NCBI RefSeq assembly: GCF_004571025.1 | Contig: NZ_SPQT01000011.1 | Location: forward strand, 178,022-242,021 | Direction of reading: 5' to 3' | DNA: 64,000 nt | Origin: Bradyrhizobium niftali | GTDB lineage: Bacteria; Pseudomonadota; Alphaproteobacteria; Rhizobiales; Xanthobacteraceae | Position numbers and translations under genes: made by a program | Shown here: positions 60,378 to 64,000 of the stretch, piece after piece | Position numbering within the stretch: position 1 is the first letter of the stretch | Layout of the letters: each line of letters opens with the position of its first letter | The notes under the pieces: model-generated | Told to the model about the DNA's origin: nothing | Databases searched by the model: none | What the model saw: the letters and a program-made list of their open reading frames with translations, nothing else

Positions 60378-60411
60378 CGGCGGCCCAACTGTGGCCATTT
60401 GTCGGCCGCCG
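60378..60411. terminator. hairpin between convergent genes
   Basis: CGGCGGCC (60378-60385) and GGCCGCCG (60404-60411) flank an 18-nt loop in the 74-bp gap between the TetR gene (+) and the CoA-transferase gene (-). There is no U-tract, so its terminator function is uncertain. Confidence 0.35.
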
Positions 60412-60436
60412 CAACCGCGGTCGCTCGCCGACCCGG

Positions 60437-61624
60437 CTAGACGATGCCGCTTTGCCGCAGCGCCGCGATCGCGGCCGCGTTATAGCCGAGCTCCGCGAGG
60501 ACGCGATCGGTATGCTCGCCGAGCGTCGGCGGGCGGCTCGCGATGTCACCCGGCGTTTCCGACAGCCGCACGGCGGCTCGCGCCACCGGCGCGGGCTTCG
60601 GCAAGCCCGGATAATCGACGTCCTGCATGAAGCCTGCGGCGCGAATGTGCTGATGATCCAGCGCCTGTTGCGGGCTGAGCACGGGCCCAGTCGGAATCAT
60701 CGCGTTGCCCAGCGTGTCGACGGCTTCCTGCGTGGTGCGCTCGGCGCACCAGCGCGCCATCCGCTCGCTGATGACGGGGCCGTTGTTGCCGCGGCTGATA
60801 TCGTCGGCAAAGCGCGGATCGTTCAGCCACTGGTCCTCCTCGCCCATCAGCTTCGCCCAGCGCTTGAACAGCGGATGACCGGTGACCTGGCACAGCACCC
60901 AGCCGTCCCTGGTGCGGTAGATGTCGGCTGGCGCGGCGGTCTGGCCGAGATTGCCTGTTGGAACGCGGTTGACGTTGATGACGGCCTGTTCGATCAGCGT
61001 GGCATTGGTGAAGGACAGCGCGGTGGCCAGCAGCGCGCCCTCGACGATCTGCCCGCGCCCGGATTTCGCACGTTCCATCAGCGCGGCGAGCGTCCCGAAC
61101 GCGCAGTGCAGCGCGGTTCCGAAATCGACCCAGTTGACCGCGGCGCGGTAGGGCGGATCGCCGGCGCCGGTCATGTACACCGAACCCGACATGACCTGGC
61201 CGACACCGTCGAAGCCGACGCGGTCGGACCAGGGCCCCGGCCCGCCGAACGCGGTTGCCGTCGTCAGGATGATGTCGGGCTTGATCGCGCGAAGCGAGTC
61301 GTAATCGAGCTTCATCGCGCGCAGGGTCTGCGGCGGCAGGTTGGCGACGACCACGTCCGCGGTCGCAACCAGGCGGCGCATCACCTCCTGCCCCTCCGGC
61401 TTCATCGGATCGAGCGTGATGCACTTCTTGTTGCGGTTGACCTGGAGGAACAGCGCGCCCTCGCCGCCTTCGCCGACCGGCGCGACGAAGCGGTCCTCGC
61501 TGCCGTCGCGCTTTTCAACACGAATGACCTCGGCGCCGAATTCGGCCAGCAAGGTCGCGCAATAGGGACCCGCGATATAGCGTCCGAAATCGACGACGCG
61601 CACGCCTTCCAGAACTCCTCCCAT
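60437..61624 (-). CDS. CaiB/BaiF (Frc-type) class III CoA-transferase
   Basis: 395 aa. LEGVRVVDFGRYIAGPYCATLLAEFGAEVIRVEKRDG is the family N-terminal motif. VGFDGVGQVMSGSVYMTGAGDPPYRAAVNWVDFGTALHCAFG follows, with Asp167 positioned like the catalytic Asp169 of formyl-CoA transferase Frc. It transfers CoA between carboxylic acids in the cytoplasm. It is convergent with the TetR gene and divergent from the VOC gene. Substrate unknown. Confidence 0.9.
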   Translation of the reverse strand: MGGVLEGVRVVDFGRYIAGPYCATLLAEFGAEVIRVEKRDGSEDRFVAPVGEGGEGALFLQVNRNKKCITLDPMKPEGQEVMRRLVATADVVVANLPPQTLRAMKLDYDSLRAIKPDIILTTATAFGGPGPWSDRVGFDGVGQVMSGSVYMTGAGDPPYRAAVNWVDFGTALHCAFGTLAALMERAKSGRGQIVEGALLATALSFTNATLIEQAVINVNRVPTGNLGQTAAPADIYRTRDGWVLCQVTGHPLFKRWAKLMGEEDQWLNDPRFADDISRGNNGPVISERMARWCAERTTQEAVDTLGNAMIPTGPVLSPQQALDHQHIRAAGFMQDVDYPGLPKPAPVARAAVRLSETPGDIASRPPTLGEHTDRVLAELGYNAAAIAALRQSGIV

Positions 61625-61787
61625 CGACCCTTTCCTTGATGTCTTCCCGCCAGATTACAGGGACTGGTTGCCGGGGCAAGGTGGCTGACAGCATGCCTCG
61701 ATCAGCAGATGTGATCGGCGGGCGGTTCGACTGGCCGATGTTCTGCTCTACTATGGCCCGTCCGTCCCACACCCAGAGCGCACAGCC

Positions 61788-62675
61788 ATGCCGCAACAAT
61801 TCGATCGATCCGCTGAAGATCTCGGCAACGCGATCCATTTCGAGCACGTCAACATCCAGGTTCCGGATCAACGCCTGGCGACGTTATTCTACGTCACGGG
61901 ACTTGGGCTCACCCGCGATCCCTATCTGATGGTGTCCGACACCAACATGTGGATCAACGCCGGGCGGAGCCAGTTTCACCTGCCGAGCGGCAGGCCGCAG
62001 GTGCTGCGCGGCCATACCGGCCTCGTCATCGAGGGACGCGAGGCGCTGCTGGCGCGATTGGCATCGGTCGCGAAGAAGCTCGAGGGCACGGCATTCACGT
62101 TTGCCGAACACAATGACCATGTCGAGGCCGTCTGTCCGTGGGGCAACCGCATGCGCGTCCATGAACCGGACGCTACGCGCTTCGGGCGCATTACGCTCGG
62201 CATCCCCTATGTCGAATTCGAGGTGCCCATGGGAACGGCGCCGGCGATTTGCGCCTTCTATCCTGACATCATGGGCATGCCCGCCGAGCAACGGAATGGC
62301 GACGGCAAGGTTGCGGCGGTGAAGACGGGCCGCGACCAGCACCTGCTGTTTCGCGAGACCGATCGGCCGCAACCCGACTATGACGGGCACCATGTGCAGA
62401 TGTACATCACCGACTTCTCCGGTCCGTACCGCAAGCTGCTCGCACGCGACCTGATCTCCCGCGAGGACAATCAATACCAGTACCGGTTCTGCGACATCGT
62501 CGATCTCGACAGCGGCAAGAAGCTGTTCACGGTCGAGCACGAGGTGCGCAGCGCAACCCACCCGATGTTCATGCGGCCGATGGTCAATCGCAATCCCGTC
62601 GTCACCAACCGGAACTACGCCTTCGGCCATGATCAGACGTCGTGGGCGATGGGGCCGGATCAGTACGACGGATAG
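61788..62675 (+). CDS. VOC family (glyoxalase/extradiol dioxygenase-like) protein
   Basis: 295 aa with two vicinal-oxygen-chelate modules. The first has GNAIHFEHVNIQVPD (His20) and SQFHLPSGRPQVLRGHTGLVI. The second is around ITLGIPYVEFEVPMGTAPAICAFYPDIMGMPAEQ and ends YDGHHVQMYITDF. The pattern is like two-domain dioxygenases. The metal ligands (His/Glu) are only partly identifiable by eye, so substrate and activity are open. It follows the divergent CoA-transferase gene by 160 bp. Confidence 0.72.
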   Translation: MPQQFDRSAEDLGNAIHFEHVNIQVPDQRLATLFYVTGLGLTRDPYLMVSDTNMWINAGRSQFHLPSGRPQVLRGHTGLVIEGREALLARLASVAKKLEGTAFTFAEHNDHVEAVCPWGNRMRVHEPDATRFGRITLGIPYVEFEVPMGTAPAICAFYPDIMGMPAEQRNGDGKVAAVKTGRDQHLLFRETDRPQPDYDGHHVQMYITDFSGPYRKLLARDLISREDNQYQYRFCDIVDLDSGKKLFTVEHEVRSATHPMFMRPMVNRNPVVTNRNYAFGHDQTSWAMGPDQYDG

Positions 62676-62795
62676 GACGCGGCAAGTTCGGATCCAGCCG
62701 CAGATCGCGGCGCGCGCTCACCTCTTCTGCTAAGGTTCAGACGCAGCGGGACAATTTCGACTTTCGCCCGCGCCTTGCAAGTGAGTTTTCTATCA

Positions 62796-63527
62796 ATGAT
62801 TAAGCGCGGTCTGTCGGTATTCGATCCGCCTAAAGACCTGGTCGACGCCTCTGGGGTGACACCCAAGCTGAGTGAAGACGAGCGCGTTATCTGGATCGGC
62901 ACGCCAGGATGGTTCAGTACTTTCTTCTGCTCAACGGCAGTTCCTACGTGGGGAGCTTTTTGCCTGGCGCTGTTCGCGTATCATGGAATTTATGCGCTAA
63001 CACCCGAGCAACACGCCATTGAAGGGCTCGTAAGAGGACGATGGATAGTTGTCTGCGTGATAGTCGTATTTGCCTTCATACCTCAGTTATTCGCGCTGGG
63101 GATCGGCGGGGCCTTTGCGTATATTCTCACGACAGAACGAATGATCGTAAAAATCGATCAGACAAGAATGTTCGTCAGATGGCTTAGGTACTTCAAGAGC
63201 GTCGCCGATACGGATGGCTTTGCTACATATGATTTGAAATATCTCAACGGCGCTCGCGTCTATGCCGGCTTGTGGAGCTACGGAAATGTAAGCGTCCGCC
63301 ATATCGTCGGCTCGTTTGGCGAACTCAGATACGACCCATATAGATCTGAGCCAGTTTTTCGTGACCGCAGATACGTGAAAGTATTCTGGCGCAGGTTGCC
63401 TCACTTCCGTTTGGCCGAGACACCTTGCAACGTGTACTTCGGTATCAAGGATGTAGGCAGGCTCGGTGATCTTCTTAATGATCAATGCGCGGCCGATATT
63501 GAGCGCATAGCTTCCCGACGACGCTGA
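62796..63527 (+). CDS. membrane protein of unknown function with a possible PH-like domain
   Basis: 243 aa from the ATG at 62796. Two hydrophobic segments flank residues ~44-110 (FFCSTAVPTWGAFCLALFAYHGIYAL and WIVVCVIVVFAFIPQLFALGIGGAFAY). A soluble C-terminal part follows (ILTTERMIVKIDQTRMFVRWLRYF and onward), with the 'Y-x-L-T-x-E-R' opening typical of bacterial PH-like (bPH) domains. Its codon use is more A/T-rich than that of the neighbouring genes. A TTG start at 62775 is possible. I do not recognise a family beyond that hint. Confidence 0.5.
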   Translation: MIKRGLSVFDPPKDLVDASGVTPKLSEDERVIWIGTPGWFSTFFCSTAVPTWGAFCLALFAYHGIYALTPEQHAIEGLVRGRWIVVCVIVVFAFIPQLFALGIGGAFAYILTTERMIVKIDQTRMFVRWLRYFKSVADTDGFATYDLKYLNGARVYAGLWSYGNVSVRHIVGSFGELRYDPYRSEPVFRDRRYVKVFWRRLPHFRLAETPCNVYFGIKDVGRLGDLLNDQCAADIERIASRRR

Positions 63528-64000
63528 CGCGAAAGCTGGAGGCTCGTCAAATGGGCTAATTCGGCGGACCGCGCTAATTTGCAGGCATGTCTGGAAGTGG
63601 CCCTTCGTGACATACCGCGCTGCCGCACGAACTTGGTCGCTATAGGAGCAAAGCGGAGGTAGTCACCAGTCACATGACGCCGCCGGGTTTATAGGTACAC
63701 GGCCTTCTGTAATGGGCCCGATGATGTCAAGCCTCCCGAGTGAATGTCACGCCGCCGAGCTCATGCTTCTGTCCGTGGTCAACGCCTGGTCGCCACATCA
63801 TGCTGTCAGAGGGAGCGGTGAGCCTATCTAGATACGCGTGGTCCGTCAGAAGACGGCCACTGGGCGTGTAACGGCTTCACCGGATCCACCGTCCCGGCGA
63901 CGGGACTTCGGGCACCAGGCTCAGTTCAGCCCGGTTGCATTCCAACTCTTCTCCTCGTGTTCTATGCTGCGATCGGGCCCGCGTCGGTCCATCGGTAAGT
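63528..64000. other. non-coding end of window
   Basis: About 470 bp to the window edge with no gene, RNA or repeat that I can support on either strand. A gene may begin beyond the right edge. Confidence 0.5.

Noticed and set aside
1..64000. tRNA, rRNA or CRISPR features
   Set aside because: I saw no cloverleaf-like block ending in the usual T-arm motif, no rRNA and no regularly spaced repeats; a covariance-model scan would be decisive.

Overview
The window is GC-rich with dense, overlapping genes. Its content (a rhizobial FlaF/FlbT/MotC/MotE flagellar set, a 30-35 kDa flagellin pair, branched-chain amino-acid type ABC transporters, a CaiB/BaiF CoA-transferase, and 'CTCGCAATGACG' dispersed repeats) points to an alphaproteobacterium of the Bradyrhizobium group. 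The genus is an inference from gene order and repeats; the species cannot be told.

Region 1 (1-6.0 kb) is ordinary chromosomal metabolism: a mannitol-dehydrogenase-type oxidoreductase cut by the window edge, an NTF2-like protein, a HAD phosphatase, an SDR-type epimerase, a secreted serine beta-lactamase-like hydrolase and a Tat-exported dienelactone-hydrolase-like protein.

Region 2 (6.6-45.3 kb) is one almost complete flagellar island, very like the lateral (thin) flagellum locus of Bradyrhizobium. A FtcR/LafR-type regulator stands at its left edge. Three long minus-strand transcription units are tightly packed with 1-4 nt overlaps: (a) flgE-flgK-flgL-flaF-flbT-flgD-fliQ-flhA-fliR-fliJ-like-flgJ-like-flgN-like-152 aa protein; (b) fliF-fliH-like-motB-motC-fliK/motD-lytic transglycosylase; (c) motA-fliM-DUF6468-like-fliN-fliG-flhB-flgB-flgC-fliE-flgG-flgA-flgI-motE-flgH-fliL-fliP. 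Between (b) and (c) lie two flagellin genes, each with its own leader. A short plus-strand unit (DUF1217 protein-flgF-fliI) diverges from motA. Together they encode rod, hook, rings, junction, export gate and ATPase, C-ring, stator, the rhizobial motor accessories MotC/MotE and two flagellins. I see no fliD, fliS, fliO, fliA or flgM here. Two paralogous MarR-like regulators with a four-cysteine tail bracket the island.

The most interesting signal is in the flagellin leaders. Both 5' UTRs share a 51-nt block (46 identical) holding a TACCGG/CCGGTA hairpin. It is followed by an ATGTCCC segment complementary to the GGGACAT that overlaps the Shine-Dalgarno sequence, although the sequence between the pairing arms has diverged. 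FlbT, a known post-transcriptional regulator of flagellin mRNA, is encoded in the same island.

Region 3 (45.3-46.6 kb) has no recognisable gene and is a chain of dispersed inverted-repeat elements.

Region 4 (46.6-64 kb) is accessory metabolism and transport: a ketopantoate-reductase-like protein, a LysE-type exporter, a HerA-like ATPase, and an operon joining a luciferase-like monooxygenase and two AhpD/CMD-family proteins to a branched-chain-type ABC transporter with a fused LivHM permease. An orphan MetQ-like binding protein, a MATE exporter divergent from a TetR regulator, a CoA-transferase, a VOC dioxygenase-like protein and an unidentified membrane protein follow. The last ~470 bp hold nothing I can support.
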